From assembly GCA_003156695.1 (NCBI GenBank), contig PMHN01000197.1, positions 1-5,891 on the forward strand: a stretch of 5,891 nt of DNA, written 5' to 3'. The DNA comes from Gammaproteobacteria bacterium (lineage in GTDB: Bacteria > Pseudomonadota > Gammaproteobacteria > Steroidobacterales > Steroidobacteraceae). The notes under the pieces are model-generated. The model was not told the DNA's origin and did not search any database. It saw nothing but the letters and a program-made list of their open reading frames with translations. Below, piece by piece: positions 5,793-5,891 of the stretch (position 1 is the first letter of the stretch; each line of letters starts with the position of its first letter). Made by a program: the position numbers and the translations under genes.

Positions 5793-5891
5793 AATTGTCA
5801 CCGACGAGTGGCATCACCTCGGCGAGCATGTTCCGCAAGGGCGCCCCCTCACCGTCCCGCTGGCGCAGTTACGCCAGGACCCGTTGCAGTG
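5767..5891 (+). CDS. DUF934 family protein, cysI-associated (3' partial)
   Basis: Only the first 41 residues are present; the frame runs off the right edge without a stop. The protein starts MRYILRRREIVTDEWHHLGE and continues with GRPLTVPLAQL (26-36), which matches what I recall of the N-terminus of DUF934 proteins: an ILRRGEIVEDxW-like opening followed by a V-P-L strand. DUF934 genes commonly sit directly after the short type of cysI in proteobacteria; their biochemical role is not established to my knowledge. The ATG has a strong Shine-Dalgarno, AGGGAG at 5754-5759, seven bases upstream, lying inside the cysI coding sequence. The two genes overlap by 26 bases in different frames, which suggests co-expression and tight coupling. 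A cysH gene would be a typical next neighbour but is beyond the window. Confidence 0.82.
   Translation, partial: MRYILRRREIVTDEWHHLGEHVPQGRPLTVPLAQLRQDPLQ

Noticed and set aside
1..5891. Mobile element, CRISPR array, tRNA or riboswitch
   Set aside because: No transposase or integrase motifs, no regularly spaced repeats, no tRNA cloverleaf, and the only gap over 100 bases (4018-4136) shows no structured leader.

Overview
This is a compact, GC-rich chromosomal window (roughly two-thirds G+C by eye) from a proteobacterium. The sulfite reductase resembles the short, roughly 550-residue CysI of pseudomonads and related groups and is followed by a DUF934 gene. Together with the XdhC/MocA pair, this suggests a Gamma- or Betaproteobacterium; I cannot place it further. 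I see no transposase, integrase, tRNA, rRNA, CRISPR array or phage gene, and coding density is close to 97%.

Layout. (1) Bases 2-2162, plus strand: the 3' part of an XdhC-family gene, a 169-residue protein of unknown function, and a MocA-like nucleotidyltransferase. The three reading frames overlap at both junctions, so they look like one operon for maturing the molybdenum cofactor of an aerobic molybdenum hydroxylase. The enzyme's structural genes are not in the window and may lie upstream. (2) Bases 2163-2218: a short convergent junction with a bulged hairpin that could stop transcription from both sides. (3) Bases 2196-4017, minus strand, transcribed maoC-like -> citE-like -> DUF7009-like. 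Both junctions are 4-base GTGA overlaps with a Shine-Dalgarno just upstream, so the genes look translationally coupled. The first two encode a hotdog-fold hydratase and a CoA-ester lyase, suggesting hydration and cleavage of a branched dicarboxylic acyl-CoA (itaconyl-/citramalyl-CoA or mesaconyl-/methylmalyl-CoA type). (4) Bases 4018-4136: a divergent intergenic region with candidate promoters for both directions. (5) Bases 4137-5891, plus strand: assimilatory sulfite reductase (cysI), overlapped by the start of a DUF934 gene that runs off the window.

The three blocks look like ordinary housekeeping or catabolic operons placed side by side. I did not find a clearly new multi-gene system. The best candidates for undescribed biology are the 169-residue protein locked between XdhC and MocA, the DUF7009-like protein coupled to the lyase gene, and the DUF934 protein coupled to cysI. 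Smaller structural oddities are an 18-bp perfect palindrome inside the mocA-like gene, a 20-base hairpin-bearing repeat shared by mocA and cysI, and a -10-like hexamer so close to the cysI start that the transcript would be nearly leaderless.
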